DNA of 64,000 nucleotides from Salinicoccus carnicancri Crm (GCF_000330705.1 NZ_ANAM01000003.1:62001-126000), one strand, 5' to 3'; shown: positions 16,109-24,469, numbered from the stretch's first letter. A program made the numbers and translations. Notes: generated by a model from the sequence alone, not told the origin.

Positions 16109-16942
16109 TTAAACTGGAAGGGCAAGTTCCCCGTTCAGTATTTTGTTGATGATATTCAACGTATCATTTTTACGGATCGGGTTATGCCCGAGCTGTTCGT
16201 CGAAATAGCTGATGATGTTGAGCCCTTTTGGATCGATGCCGTATGACTTCAGCGAGGCCATGAACGGATTGAGCTGGTTTTCAATATCACTCTCACAGCT
16301 CTGGTTCTGGAAGTAGTAGACCTTTTCGGGGAAGTACCCGTGATGTCTGATCGCTTCCGCGATGTCCAGCCTGTAGAGCAGGGAGTCCTCCACATCTTCA
16401 ATCTCATCGATGCCGTATGAGTGCCTGACTATGCTTTTGGCATAGGGCCTCAAATAATTGAGCACTTTCGTCTGCGGATTGTTCACGACGGCAGTCGAGC
16501 CTTTTATCAGAACGGCGTAGTAGAGTGACATGAATCCGCCGGCGGATGAACCGAAGAAGTATGCGTCTTCAGCCGTGACATTCATCCTGGGCAGCAGGAT
16601 GTTCAGGATGTCCGCAATCTCCTCCAGGTGGAAAGTTTCACGGCTGCCCTGCCCCCATCCGAGCCTGAGTTTCGTCCCGTGCAGTGTCGGGTCGTCGATG
16701 AAAATCGTCGATGCATCAATGTCTTCCGACCAGCTGTTCCGCATGTATACCGGCGGTGAATTCTTTTTTGGGTCCAGGGCGCCATTGCTGAAAATGACGC
16801 ATTTTTTATGCGCAGGTTTAAAGTGCACTTTCATGCAGTAGGTGTGGTTCCCTCTCTTTATCTTCAGTTCCTGCATTTCATCTTTTTGCAGTGTAATGCC
16901 CACAAGGTCTTCATGTTCGTTGATCGTCTGGGATCCAGCCAT
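16109..16942 (-). CDS. Alpha/beta-hydrolase-like protein
   Basis: 277 residues, no signal peptide. After about 45 residues comes a strand KKCVIFSNGALD, then the nucleophile elbow YFFGSSAGGFMSLYYAV near residue 133 (GxSxG). The candidate acid is in the region after VYYFQNQSCESD, and the candidate His is in FDEQLGHNP. This is the alpha/beta-hydrolase pattern seen in proteins near surface-glycan loci, but no specific family could be named. An AAAGGAG site precedes ATG 16942. It is single, convergent with the flavin monooxygenase. Esterase activity is plausible; the substrate is unknown. Confidence 0.6.
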   Translation of the reverse strand: MAGSQTINEHEDLVGITLQKDEMQELKIKRGNHTYCMKVHFKPAHKKCVIFSNGALDPKKNSPPVYMRNSWSEDIDASTIFIDDPTLHGTKLRLGWGQGSRETFHLEEIADILNILLPRMNVTAEDAYFFGSSAGGFMSLYYAVLIKGSTAVVNNPQTKVLNYLRPYAKSIVRHSYGIDEIEDVEDSLLYRLDIAEAIRHHGYFPEKVYYFQNQSCESDIENQLNPFMASLKSYGIDPKGLNIISYFDEQLGHNPIRKNDTLNIINKILNGELALPV

Positions 16943-17059
16943 AAAATTCTCCTTTGTCCGACACAGTCGGTTTCAGTCATGGAGATATATTAACACATCG
17001 GCCACCGGATTATGAACTGAAAACCCATTGGTATTTTCTGTATTGGCAGCAGCGGGGCC

Positions 17060-17941
17060 CTATTCGACCGGAGCGCTGCTCAGTTCTTCGTAGTTCTGGA
17101 TGTAATAGTGCCCGTCACGTTCCACGACATCGTATTTTACGTATGCATCATGGACGCCGCCGGAATTTTCGTGTGAGTATTCCCTGTATGCATAGACGTT
17201 GTATCTGCCGTCCGATACGCTCTCCACCTCTTCGATGAAGACGGAGTAGGTCATGTGGTCCCTGAAGTTTCCTGATGCCTTGTTGTCGACGAGCTGGCTG
17301 TATGCATCAGAACCGGGGAGCAGATAGTCAAGCGTCCTTTCATTCGCCCCGTTATAATACTCTGGGAGTGAGAACAGGTAGGTGGTGACGAGGGATTCAG
17401 GGCTGCCGGTGTAGGTCTTTCCATCCTGCGGCACCTCACTTGTCTCCGCCTCGATATCCCGTGACTCACCGTATTTCACTTCGAATGAATACTTCACCGC
17501 ACAGGGGAGACATCCGCTTCCCGGAGCCTGGGGCAGTGTGCCGTCTCGAGCGAGATCTTTGTATGCCTGGAACCGGTCGGCGGTGGGTACACCCTCACAT
17601 TCCGTCAGCTGCGACATGATGCATTGCTCTGCGGCTGTATAGTTGTTGCCGGAAGTGTTCCGGTCAGCCCCGGGTTCAGTGCTGTCCTCTTCGGAGGGCT
17701 CTTCCTCTGTTTCCTCCTCCGTTCTCTCATGAGTGTCCTCTTCTGAGGATGTCTCCTCAGCTGTTTTCGCAGTGTCCGGTTCTGTTGTCTCTTCTGAAGA
17801 TTCTTCCCCAGCCGGTTCCTCCGTCTCACCGGTGTCATTTTCAACATGTTCTTCACTGTCGTCTGCCGGACCCGCCACAAAGAAATATACGCCGCCTGCA
17901 ATCAGCAGTAATGCAATGATGATGCCGATAGCCTTGCTCAT
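17060..17941 (-). CDS. Membrane-anchored protein with acidic linker and NTF2-like domain
   Basis: 293 residues. The N-terminus MSKAIGIIIALLLIAGGVYFF is one membrane anchor or uncleaved signal, followed by an ~80-residue Glu/Ser/Thr-rich spacer. The C-terminal ~190 residues should be extracytoplasmic. They include cysteines in EQCIMSQLTECEG and GSGCLPCAVKY, and end in a region like the NTF2-type C-terminal domain of TcaA/YvbJ proteins (YFSHENSGG, KYDVVERDGHYYI style). An AAGGAGG site precedes ATG 17941. The four cysteines may form disulfides. Role is unknown; an envelope stress or glycan-sensing function is speculation. Confidence 0.55.
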   Translation of the reverse strand: MSKAIGIIIALLLIAGGVYFFVAGPADDSEEHVENDTGETEEPAGEESSEETTEPDTAKTAEETSSEEDTHERTEEETEEEPSEEDSTEPGADRNTSGNNYTAAEQCIMSQLTECEGVPTADRFQAYKDLARDGTLPQAPGSGCLPCAVKYSFEVKYGESRDIEAETSEVPQDGKTYTGSPESLVTTYLFSLPEYYNGANERTLDYLLPGSDAYSQLVDNKASGNFRDHMTYSVFIEEVESVSDGRYNVYAYREYSHENSGGVHDAYVKYDVVERDGHYYIQNYEELSSAPVE

Positions 17942-18094
17942 GACACTGCCTCCTTGTCTAGACCGTTTGTCGTCTTACCTCAATGATATCTGTATATGCA
18001 TTGGAGGGAAACAGACGAGCCGGGCAGGTGGGAAAGTAGTAGAGACTTATTCAGGCAGTCACTCTTCATTAAGGAATTGCATGATACTCCAGAT

Positions 18095-18111
18095 ATGTAC
18101 GTAATGTACAT
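18095..18111. promoter_or_regulatory. Palindrome upstream of toxin-antitoxin pair
   Basis: ATGTAC-GTAAT-GTACAT, a perfect 6-bp inverted repeat with a 5-base spacer, 45 bases before the antitoxin start. Position suggests an autoregulatory operator for the antitoxin, as is usual for such operons; binding is inferred. Confidence 0.5.
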
Positions 18112-18155
18112 TATGTGCTTTTGGTGGTATGATAAGTGTGAGAGGAGCGATTACC

Positions 18156-18584
18156 ATGCAGAAGACTTTGAATGCTACTGATGTCAGGAAGGAATGGAGC
18201 CGCTTCAATGATGAGGTTATCCGTTACGGCCCCCGTTTTGTAAAAAGGAATAGGGATGAATGGGCAGCTTTGAACACAGATCATCTTGATTCGATATTAG
18301 AAGCTTTTGATTTTGAAGCTGAACTTTATACAGAGGATGATGGTTCAGTTACTGCCTCTTTGTCTGGATTTGACCTGGTAGAGAACGGTAAGACAAAATC
18401 AGAAGCATTGGAATTTCTGGCTGAAGAGCTGATGGATTATGCTGAAGAGTATCAGGGTAATTTCAATATGTACTTTAACTCCTCCAACAGGCGTTCCCAC
18501 TTTCCCTATATCTTGAAAGTCTTGTCTCAAGATACTAAAGAAGGAGTAAAATCCCTGATTCAGTGCCGACCTGGAGAGAAATAG
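18156..18584 (+). CDS. Antitoxin with Phd/YefM-like start and HicB-like end
   Basis: 142 residues. The N-terminal ~50 (TLNATDVRKEWSRFNDEV...FVKRNRDEWAALNTDHL) resemble Phd/YefM DNA-binding antitoxins. The remainder (EDDGSVTASLSGFDLVENGKTKSEALEFLAEEL) resembles the HicB partial RNase-H fold, where DGSxxAxxxGxxxxGxTxxEA is typical. AGAGGAG at 18141-18147 fixes ATG 18156. Its last 22 bases overlap the start of the HicA-like gene, so translation is probably coupled. It should neutralise that toxin and repress the operon through the palindrome upstream. Confidence 0.68.
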   Translation: MQKTLNATDVRKEWSRFNDEVIRYGPRFVKRNRDEWAALNTDHLDSILEAFDFEAELYTEDDGSVTASLSGFDLVENGKTKSEALEFLAEELMDYAEEYQGNFNMYFNSSNRRSHFPYILKVLSQDTKEGVKSLIQCRPGEK

Positions 18585-18784
18585 AAAGGTTTTGTCGGAG
18601 AGATGGATGGGAAGAATATAAAACTAAAACCCATCATTGGTACTTCAGAAAGCAAATGGACAATGGGGAAGTCAAAAGAACAAAAGTGTCCAGGGGGACA
18701 GGGGAAGTCAAAGGACATCTGTGGAAAGAGATATTGAAAAAACAATTGAAAGTAACGGAGGAATACTTCAATAAGACTAAATGA
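18563..18784 (+). CDS. HicA-like mRNA interferase toxin
   Basis: 73 residues, GTG start. The order 'WREIERFCRRDGWEEYKTKTHHWYFRK' gives the HicA dsRBD-like alpha-beta-beta core, with the conserved catalytic His in the HHWYF strand where canonical HicA has GSHxxF. HicA toxins cut mRNA and stop translation. The start overlaps the antitoxin by 22 bp, and the nearest good Shine-Dalgarno (AAGGAG, 18541) is too far away, consistent with translational coupling. The terminator at 18769 ends the operon. Antitoxin-first order differs from the hicA-hicB order of the second system at 33 kb. Confidence 0.68.
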   Translation: MPTWREIERFCRRDGWEEYKTKTHHWYFRKQMDNGEVKRTKVSRGTGEVKGHLWKEILKKQLKVTEEYFNKTK

Positions 18785-18808
18785 GGTCTTATTGGAGTAT
18801 TTTTTTAT
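18769..18808 (+). terminator. Terminator of the toxin-antitoxin operon
   Basis: CAATAAGAC with GTCTTATTG (18769-18777 and 18786-18794), 8-base loop, followed by GAGTATTTTTTTA. The first arm overlaps the end of the toxin gene. Confidence 0.75.
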
Positions 18809-19284
18809 GGGTCATATCTTACGCTGCATCTCGGAGCAATCCGATCCTTTTGCCATTTGTCGCATAGAAGTTCCCTGTACAATTCATATGCCTCTTCGCC
18901 GTATATGCGTGCATCCCCATAGGCGTAGAAGGGCGGGAGCGGATCGTGACACCAAATGTCATCTTCAGCATGATTCTCAACGAGTGTTTTCAGCGCATCC
19001 AGATCCGCTCTGAACTGCGCACTGCGTTTTCCGCCGCGCCGCCGGTGCTCTCTGTCGCAGGCGCGGATCAGCCGGGCGGTGTCGGTTATATAGGGCATGC
19101 CGGAGTTGTAGACGTGCTTTACAATCGGATGGTGCTGATACTGCGTGTTCGTATCCAGTACACCGATCAGGCTGAGGTTGACACGGATGATCTGGTACAG
19201 CTCGAGCACCTGTTTGGACAGGCGTCTGTTATCGAGATACCGGGCGCTTGTCCCGTGGTCGGGTGAGACTCTGAATATCTGCAT
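18805..19284 (-). CDS. Pyrimidine-dimer DNA glycosylase / endonuclease V family
   Basis: 159 residues matching the DenV-type family. It starts MQIFRVSPDHGTSARYLDN, where Arg/Glu-rich helices bind damaged DNA, and continues RRLSKQVLELYQIIRV, PIVKHVYNSG and ARLIRACDREHRRRGGKRS. Known members excise UV-induced cyclobutane dimers and cut the abasic site. A GGAGGAACGTCC sequence precedes ATG 19284. It is monocistronic and tail-to-tail with the toxin-antitoxin operon. The N-terminal Thr nucleophile used by T4 endonuclease V is not obvious here (Met-Gln start), so activity on dimers is assumed from the family. Confidence 0.75.
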   Translation of the reverse strand: MQIFRVSPDHGTSARYLDNRRLSKQVLELYQIIRVNLSLIGVLDTNTQYQHHPIVKHVYNSGMPYITDTARLIRACDREHRRRGGKRSAQFRADLDALKTLVENHAEDDIWCHDPLPPFYAYGDARIYGEEAYELYRELLCDKWQKDRIAPRCSVRYDP

Positions 19285-19421
19285 GGACGTTCCTCCTCGT
19301 TCCCTCCATTCTATAGCAACGGAAATTTATCGACAACAGATTATCTTTCAGATGGAAATATGACATTTATTCCACGGAATAAGGGTACTGACCAGTAAAC
19401 GGTAAAAAGGAGCGGATTGAT

Positions 19422-20156
19422 ATGAAGTGTACGATCGTCGGCATGTGGGGCGGTTTTCCGAAGCGGAACGAGCCGACTTCGGGCTATCTGGTGGAGAAGG
19501 ACGGCTTCTGCATACTGCTGGATGCCGGGAGCGGGGTGGCGGCGCACGTGCAGAACTATGTGGATCTGAACGACCTGCACCATGTGTTCATCTCGCATTA
19601 CCATTATGACCATTCGTGTGATCTTGGGTCTTTTCTGTTCGCGCGCATGATCAATACCCAGCTGGGCAGGGTCGACAGGAATCTGAATGTATACGGTCCG
19701 GCAGATGGTGATGTGGAGCGCCAGGTGGATAAAGTGAAGCACAATACGTTCTGTCCGTACGGGGAGGACAGTACTTTCCAGATCGGGCCGTTCAGTATCG
19801 TGTTCCATAGAAATGCGCATTCGGTAGAGACATATGCCCTGCGGATCACGGATGATGACGGGAAGTGCCTGGTGTATACGGCGGATACGAACTACAGGCA
19901 GAGCCTCGCAAAATTTTCAGAAGGTGCCGATGTGCTGATTACCGAGTGCAGCCTCTACGAAGATGAGGAGGGTGAAAGGGTGGGGCACATGAGCGTCGGT
20001 GATGTCTGTGTCCTGTCAGAGCGGTCCGGCGCAGGCAAAGTCGTGCTTTCCCATCTGCCGCATTACGGCAATCTGGAAGAACTGGCAGACTCATTCCGCA
20101 AATCGGGTGCCGGGGAAGCGGTGCTGGCCGAAGCGGGCATGGAGATAGAGGTGTAG
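19422..20156 (+). CDS. Metallo-beta-lactamase-fold hydrolase, YhfI/RNase Z-like
   Basis: 244 residues. The zinc-binding signature is HYHYDHSCD near residues 64-72, with further ligand positions at HRNAHS, YTADTNY and VLSHLPHYG. The start MKCTIVGMWGGFP is typical of YhfI/ElaC-like proteins. AAAAAGGAG precedes ATG 19422. The next gene starts 24 bp downstream, so the two are probably co-transcribed. The C-terminus lacks the exosite arm of RNase Z, so tRNA 3' processing is unlikely. A phosphodiesterase or related activity is possible, but the substrate is unknown. Confidence 0.8.
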   Translation: MKCTIVGMWGGFPKRNEPTSGYLVEKDGFCILLDAGSGVAAHVQNYVDLNDLHHVFISHYHYDHSCDLGSFLFARMINTQLGRVDRNLNVYGPADGDVERQVDKVKHNTFCPYGEDSTFQIGPFSIVFHRNAHSVETYALRITDDDGKCLVYTADTNYRQSLAKFSEGADVLITECSLYEDEEGERVGHMSVGDVCVLSERSGAGKVVLSHLPHYGNLEELADSFRKSGAGEAVLAEAGMEIEV

Positions 20157-20180
20157 AACAGAGAGACGGAGGTGGCACAT

Positions 20181-20834
20181 ATGAATGACCTGAAATTGCT
20201 GCTCGATCTGAATGGGGAAACGGCCGACCTGTATGCAGAGACGGACCGGCAAGCGCGGGCGATGTACCAGATATACGGTTTCGGTCCGCTGGAGGAGAAG
20301 GATATTGATGACGTGCCCCGGAAGATCATGTTTGAAGCGGGTGGGAGCAATGTGCTTGCCGGCATCCCGAAAGGGAATATCGACTATCTGCTCGGCGCCA
20401 ACATCATCACTTTCGGGGCGGACGAAGTCTGCATATATGAATTTGAGAATAAAGACCCGTCCGAGCTTGAAAGAGCGGGGGAGGGTCTGTATGAGGTCAT
20501 GCTCAAGGAACAGGCTTCCATTGAGAACGGGGCTGTTGCGGATATACTGGCCACCGGTCTCTACTCGTTGGAGTATGACGGCACAGAGGATGATTTCCCG
20601 CTGTCGACCAACCGGCTGCTGATGTTTTTATTCGGTGAAAAGGCGAGGATCTACCGGAACGGGATTCTGGATGACGGGAAGTATGATGGGTTCATCAAGG
20701 CGGCCGGCCGGTTCATGGAGGACTGCGATATCGAGTTCGAGCAGTCGGAAGGCAGGGAGCTTGTGCTCTGCACGATCTACCTGATGCGGGAGTATCTGAA
20801 CCAGGATTGGGAGCGGATCAGCGGTCTGCTCTGA
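20181..20834 (+). CDS. Hypothetical protein
   Basis: 217 residues, soluble, acidic, no signal peptide, no recognised domain. Regions such as NDLKLLLDLNGETADLYAET and DIDDVPRKIMFEAGGSNVLAG look like alpha/beta globular text. GGAGG at 20167-20171 is nine bases before ATG 20181; the earlier in-frame GTG at 20172 overlaps that site and is rejected. It follows the MBL-fold gene by 24 bp and is closed by the terminator at 20861. A functional link to the hydrolase is suggested only by this operon arrangement. Confidence 0.6.
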   Translation: MNDLKLLLDLNGETADLYAETDRQARAMYQIYGFGPLEEKDIDDVPRKIMFEAGGSNVLAGIPKGNIDYLLGANIITFGADEVCIYEFENKDPSELERAGEGLYEVMLKEQASIENGAVADILATGLYSLEYDGTEDDFPLSTNRLLMFLFGEKARIYRNGILDDGKYDGFIKAAGRFMEDCDIEFEQSEGRELVLCTIYLMREYLNQDWERISGLL

Positions 20835-20860
20835 ATGCAGGGGCCGGGGCTTTATACGGG

Positions 20861-20908
20861 GAACGCTTCAATACGGGCGGATGATGTCGGTTGGAGTGTT
20901 CTTTTTTT
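20861..20908 (+). terminator. Rho-independent terminator
   Basis: GAACGCTTCAA pairs with TTGGAGTGTTC (two G-U pairs) across a 19-base loop, followed by TTTTTTT at 20902-20908. Ends the MBL/hypothetical operon. Confidence 0.7.
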
Positions 20909-20956
20909 ATTGTGCTAAACTATCCCGTATCATAGAATTAATCTGGAGGTGATACT

Positions 20957-22168
20957 GTGGACTATCAGAATGATAATCGTATATTACATAACCCCACCGG
21001 CAAAAAGCGGATGGGACTTGCTCTGCTCCTGGGGATGCTTGCAATCATGGGGCCGCTCAATATTGACATGTATCTGCCGAGTTTCCCGGGCATTGCACAG
21101 GATCTGGGGACTACGGCGTCACTCGTCCAGGTCAGTCTGACAGCGTGCCTGCTCGGTCTCGCATCCGGTCAGGTTGTCATCGGGCCATTCAGTGATGCAC
21201 AGGGTAGGAAGCGGCCCCTGCTCGTCTCCACCTCGCTGTTTGTGGTCGCCTCGTTGCTCTGTGCACTGGCACCGAACATCCATGTACTGATTGCCGCGCG
21301 GTTCCTGCAGGGATTCACAGCGTCTGCGGGTGTGGTCCTTTCCCGGGCGGTTGTGCGCGATGTGTTCAGCGGCAGGGAACTGTCGAAATTCTTCTCCCTG
21401 CTGATGGTCATCAATGCTGTTGCACCGATGGCTGCGCCAATAGCGGGCGGCGCGATTTTACTGCTGCCGTTTGCCCGCTGGCATACCATATTCCTGTTTC
21501 TGGGCATTCTCGGGATCCTCATCGTAATCATAGTTGCAGTGAGCCTCAGGGAAACGCTGCCTCCTGAGAAGCGGATACAAAGTTCCGGCCCGGCGACCCT
21601 CCGTACGATAGGCGGGCTGTTTACCGACCGGTCGTTCATCGGCTATGCTGTTCTCGTCGGTTTCGTTCACGGCGGCAGCTTTGCATATGTGTCAGGTACA
21701 CCTTTCATCTATCAGGGGATCTATGGCGTCTCGCCGCAGACCTTCAGCATACTGTTTGGCATCAACGGCATCGCCATCATCATCGGCAGTTTCATCATCG
21801 GACGCCTCGGTGCTGTCATCCACGAGAAAAAGCTGCTGAGGACTGCTGTCATCATTGCGGTCAGCGCCACCTTCATCCTGCTCATCATGACGATCATTGA
21901 AGGGCCGCTCGCTGCCATCGTCATACTGATTTTCATCTATATGACCACGATGGGGATGACGATTACCAGTACATTCACCCTCGGGATGTCCGAACAGGGG
22001 CACCGGGCAGGGAGCGCCAGTGCCGTGCTGGGCATGCTGCCCCTGCTGCTCGGTGCCGTATTCTCCCCGCTTGCCGGGGTGAACGAAGCCTCTGCGATAC
22101 CTATGGGCGTCATTTTGTTCAGCACTTCGTCGGTCGGCCTGATCGCATATATCAGACTGATCAGATGA
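20957..22168 (+). CDS. Bcr/CflA-family MFS drug efflux transporter
   Basis: 403 residues with twelve hydrophobic segments. The family start GPLNIDMYLPSFPGIAQDL is followed by the MFS motif A region GPFSDAQGRKRPLLVS between TM2 and TM3, then FLQGFTASAGVVLSRAVVRD (TM4/5 motif of DHA1 exporters). These proteins export drugs or small metabolites in exchange for protons. The GTG start has GGAGGTG upstream. It is monocistronic, flanked by a terminator and followed by a separate PHP phosphatase gene. Substrate is not predictable. Confidence 0.88.
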   Translation: MDYQNDNRILHNPTGKKRMGLALLLGMLAIMGPLNIDMYLPSFPGIAQDLGTTASLVQVSLTACLLGLASGQVVIGPFSDAQGRKRPLLVSTSLFVVASLLCALAPNIHVLIAARFLQGFTASAGVVLSRAVVRDVFSGRELSKFFSLLMVINAVAPMAAPIAGGAILLLPFARWHTIFLFLGILGILIVIIVAVSLRETLPPEKRIQSSGPATLRTIGGLFTDRSFIGYAVLVGFVHGGSFAYVSGTPFIYQGIYGVSPQTFSILFGINGIAIIIGSFIIGRLGAVIHEKKLLRTAVIIAVSATFILLIMTIIEGPLAAIVILIFIYMTTMGMTITSTFTLGMSEQGHRAGSASAVLGMLPLLLGAVFSPLAGVNEASAIPMGVILFSTSSVGLIAYIRLIR

Positions 22169-22272
22169 GGGCGTCCCATCGCTGCAGCATTCTGCAAGTG
22201 CATTTAGCTTAACTTTATATCACAAAATGTTATCATATGATGTGTAATAATATAATTTTGGAGCTGAATTCA

Positions 22273-23013
22273 ATGATAGATATTCATAACCATCTGCTGA
22301 TGAATGTGGATGACGGGCCTGTGAGCGAGCGGGAGGTACTGGATCTGCTTCACCAGGCAATCGACCAGGGGATCACGAATGTCATGCTGACGCCGCATCA
22401 CTATGCCGGACCGTACATGACACCGAAAAGCACGGTGGTCGGGAAGCTGGCGGAAATCCAGAAGCTGATTGACGACAATGAACTCGACATCGCGGTGCAT
22501 CACGGCCAGGAGATCCGCATCAACGAGAACATCATCGCAGATCTCGAGTCGGGCTTCGACACGTCGCTCAACGACTCCCGGTATATACTGGTGGAAATGC
22601 CGTTCACCGAACTGCCGCCGTTCTACGAAACGGTCATCGATGAGCTGATTGATAACGGCTACACGCCGGTCATCGCCCATCCGGAAAGGTGTGCGGAGAT
22701 CGTCAGCGATCCAGGGATTTTATTGGAACTGGTGAATAAAGGCGTACTCGCCCAGGTGACCGCCGCATCCGTCACCGGAGACTTCGGCGAAGAGCTGCAG
22801 GAAACAGCGTTCAAGATGATCGAAAACGGACTGATCCATATCGTCGCAAGCGATGCACACCACGCAGAAGTGCGGCCGTTCATGCTCAGGAAGGCATTCG
22901 AAACCATCGACGCACGGCTGGGTGGGCAGGTTTCCGAAAAATTGAAAGACAACGCCCGTAAAATATTCGCAGACGAACCCGTCGTGGTCGAAGGTGTCGA
23001 GCGGATCAGATAA
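22273..23013 (+). CDS. Orphan CpsB/CapC-type tyrosine-protein phosphatase (PHP)
   Basis: 246 residues of the PHP metal-dependent phosphatase family (YwqE/CapC/CpsB). The metal ligands are visible as MIDIHNHLL at the start, TPHHYAG, GQEIRIN, AHPERC and SDAHHAEVRPF. Known members dephosphorylate the tyrosine cluster of BY-kinases controlling capsule export. GGAG precedes ATG 22273. It closely resembles the CapC at 40537 but stands alone, with no capA/capB next to it. It could serve the second capA/capB pair at 54.7-56.1 kb, which lacks its own phosphatase. The terminator at 23025 follows. Confidence 0.85.
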   Translation: MIDIHNHLLMNVDDGPVSEREVLDLLHQAIDQGITNVMLTPHHYAGPYMTPKSTVVGKLAEIQKLIDDNELDIAVHHGQEIRINENIIADLESGFDTSLNDSRYILVEMPFTELPPFYETVIDELIDNGYTPVIAHPERCAEIVSDPGILLELVNKGVLAQVTAASVTGDFGEELQETAFKMIENGLIHIVASDAHHAEVRPFMLRKAFETIDARLGGQVSEKLKDNARKIFADEPVVVEGVERIR

Positions 23014-23024
23014 ATATTGGTCCG

Positions 23025-23054
23025 GACCAGGCATGAAGATGCCTGGTCTTTTTT
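23025..23054 (+). terminator. Rho-independent terminator
   Basis: GACCAGGCAT with ATGCCTGGTC (10 bp), loop GAAG, then TTTTTT. Ends the orphan phosphatase transcript 11 bases after its stop. Confidence 0.92.
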
Positions 23055-23060
23055 GTGCGT

Positions 23061-23602
23061 GCAAGGTGCCGTTTCGCATCTACGAACCCGTTTCGTGTAC
23101 GCGTAAGTGCCGTTTCGCATCTACGGAATCGTTTCGTGTACGTGTAAGTGCCGTTTCGCATCTACGGAATCGTTTCGTGTACGTGCAAGTGCTGTTTCGC
23201 ATCTACGGAATCGTTTCGTGTACGCGCAACGCCCGTTTCACATCTACGAACCCGTTTCGTGTACGCGTAAGGTGCGTTTCGCATCTACGGACCGATTTCG
23301 TGTACGTGTAAGTGCCGTTTCGCATCTACGGACCGATTTCGTGTACGTGCAGGGTGCCGTTTCGCATCTACGAACCCGTTTCGTGTACGTGCAGGGTGCC
23401 GTTTCACATCTACGAACCCGTTTCGTGTACGCGCAAGGTGCCGTTTCGCATCTACGGAATCGTTTCGTGTACGCGCAAGGTGCCGTTTCGCATCTACGAA
23501 CCCGTTTCGTGTACGTGTAAGTGCTGTTTCACATCTACGAAATCATTTCGTGTACGCGCAACGCCCGTTTCACATCTACGAACCTGTTTCGTATCCCCGC
23601 AA
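23061..23602. repeat. 13-unit tandem repeat of 41-42 bp
   Basis: Thirteen head-to-tail units, each of the form GYYGTTTCRCATCTACGRA followed by a GTTTCGTGTACG half. Every unit therefore carries two GTTTCG boxes 19 and 22 bp apart, about 26 boxes in all, each followed within 2-5 bases by TACG. Units differ mainly in short segments (ACCC, GATC, GACCGA) and in the terminal GYGNAA. All forward frames stay open only because the unit has no stop codon. The array lies between two converging terminators. There are no unique spacers, so it is not CRISPR. Confidence 0.88.
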
Positions 23603-23629
23603 ACCGCACAAAGTCTCCGCAGCGCACAA

Positions 23630-23663
23630 AACAGCACCTGTCCGCTACTGGACAGGTGCTGTT
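23630..23663 (-). terminator. Terminator of the tarF-G-H-A operon
   Basis: AACAGCACCTGTCC pairs perfectly with GGACAGGTGCTGTT (14 bp), loop 6 bases. On the minus strand it is followed by TTTTGTG. It lies 20 bases past the tarA stop. Confidence 0.85.
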
Positions 23664-23683
23664 CTCACATATTTTCAACGAAA

Positions 23684-24469
23684 TCACGACTTACCCCGGG
23701 GTTTCGTCTTGCTGTAGCCGAACATCCGCAACAGATGTTTGATGACCGGGGTGTGCAGGAGCATGAATTCGAATACGCGCATGACACGTTTGATGCGCTT
23801 GGGTTCCTGGATCAGACGGTAGAGCCACTCGAGCTGGAGTCTGATCCAGAATTTCGGTGCGCGCTGGGCTTTGCCGCTCAGGACGTCGAAGCTGCCGCCG
23901 ACGCCCATGAAGACACCTTTGTCGAACCGGCCGATATTGTCGGCGATCCACTTTTCCTGGCGCTGCATGCCGAGTGCGACGAAGACGATGTCGGGGGCAC
24001 TTTCCACGACCATGTCGGCGATTTTCCCGTCGTCCGGGTCGAAGTATCCATCGTGGCGCCCGGCCACTTTGAGCCCCGGATAGAGTTTCTCCGCATTCGC
24101 CACAGCTTTTTTGTTGGAATCCTCCGATGCGCCGAGGAAGAATACACTGTAGCCGTTTTTAGCGGCGTGTTCAAGCATGCGGTACATCACATCGATGCCG
24201 CTGACCCGCTCGGGCAGCGGCCGGCCCATCAGCATCGCCGCATTGACGATGCCGACACCGTCAGCGAGCACATAGTCGGCGGACTGCACCACCTTCTTGA
24301 AATCGGGATGGTCCCGCGTCTCTATGACGAATTCGGGATTGGCCGTGACGATGAAATTTTTGCTTCCATTCGCCAGGTCAGGGTAGACGATGTATTTCAG
24401 GAATGAATTCATCGACGTGTTGAAAAAGTCGATATCCATCACCGTCACCGTCTTGTAGGTTCTGCCCAT
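23684..24469 (-). CDS. tarA: N-acetylmannosaminyltransferase (WecG/TagA/CpsF family)
   Basis: Transfers ManNAc from UDP-ManNAc to undecaprenyl-PP-GlcNAc, the committed step of wall teichoic acid synthesis at the membrane. Family blocks: FIVTANPEFVIETRD, YVLADGVGIV (conserved catalytic Asp), RVSGIDVMYRM, VFFLGAS, DIVFVALGMQRQEKWI, VFMGVGGSFDVLSG and the C-terminal RAPKFWIRLQLEWLYRLIQEP with membrane-binding basic residues. ATG 24469 is favoured because GAGGTG lies seven bases before it; an alternative ATG at 24511 would add 14 residues. It is the last gene of the minus-strand tar operon. Confidence 0.92.
   Translation of the reverse strand: MGRTYKTVTVMDIDFFNTSMNSFLKYIVYPDLANGSKNFIVTANPEFVIETRDHPDFKKVVQSADYVLADGVGIVNAAMLMGRPLPERVSGIDVMYRMLEHAAKNGYSVFFLGASEDSNKKAVANAEKLYPGLKVAGRHDGYFDPDDGKIADMVVESAPDIVFVALGMQRQEKWIADNIGRFDKGVFMGVGGSFDVLSGKAQRAPKFWIRLQLEWLYRLIQEPKRIKRVMRVFEFMLLHTPVIKHLLRMFGYSKTKPRGKS

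Noticed and set aside
23061-23602. CRISPR array
   Set aside because: Units are directly tandem with no unique spacers, and no cas genes are present.
23107-24406. Long plus-strand frames reading FRIYEPVSCTRK-type repeats
   Set aside because: They arise because the 41-42 bp repeat lacks stop codons in any forward frame, and they run on into antisense tarA. No ribosome site or signal supports translation.
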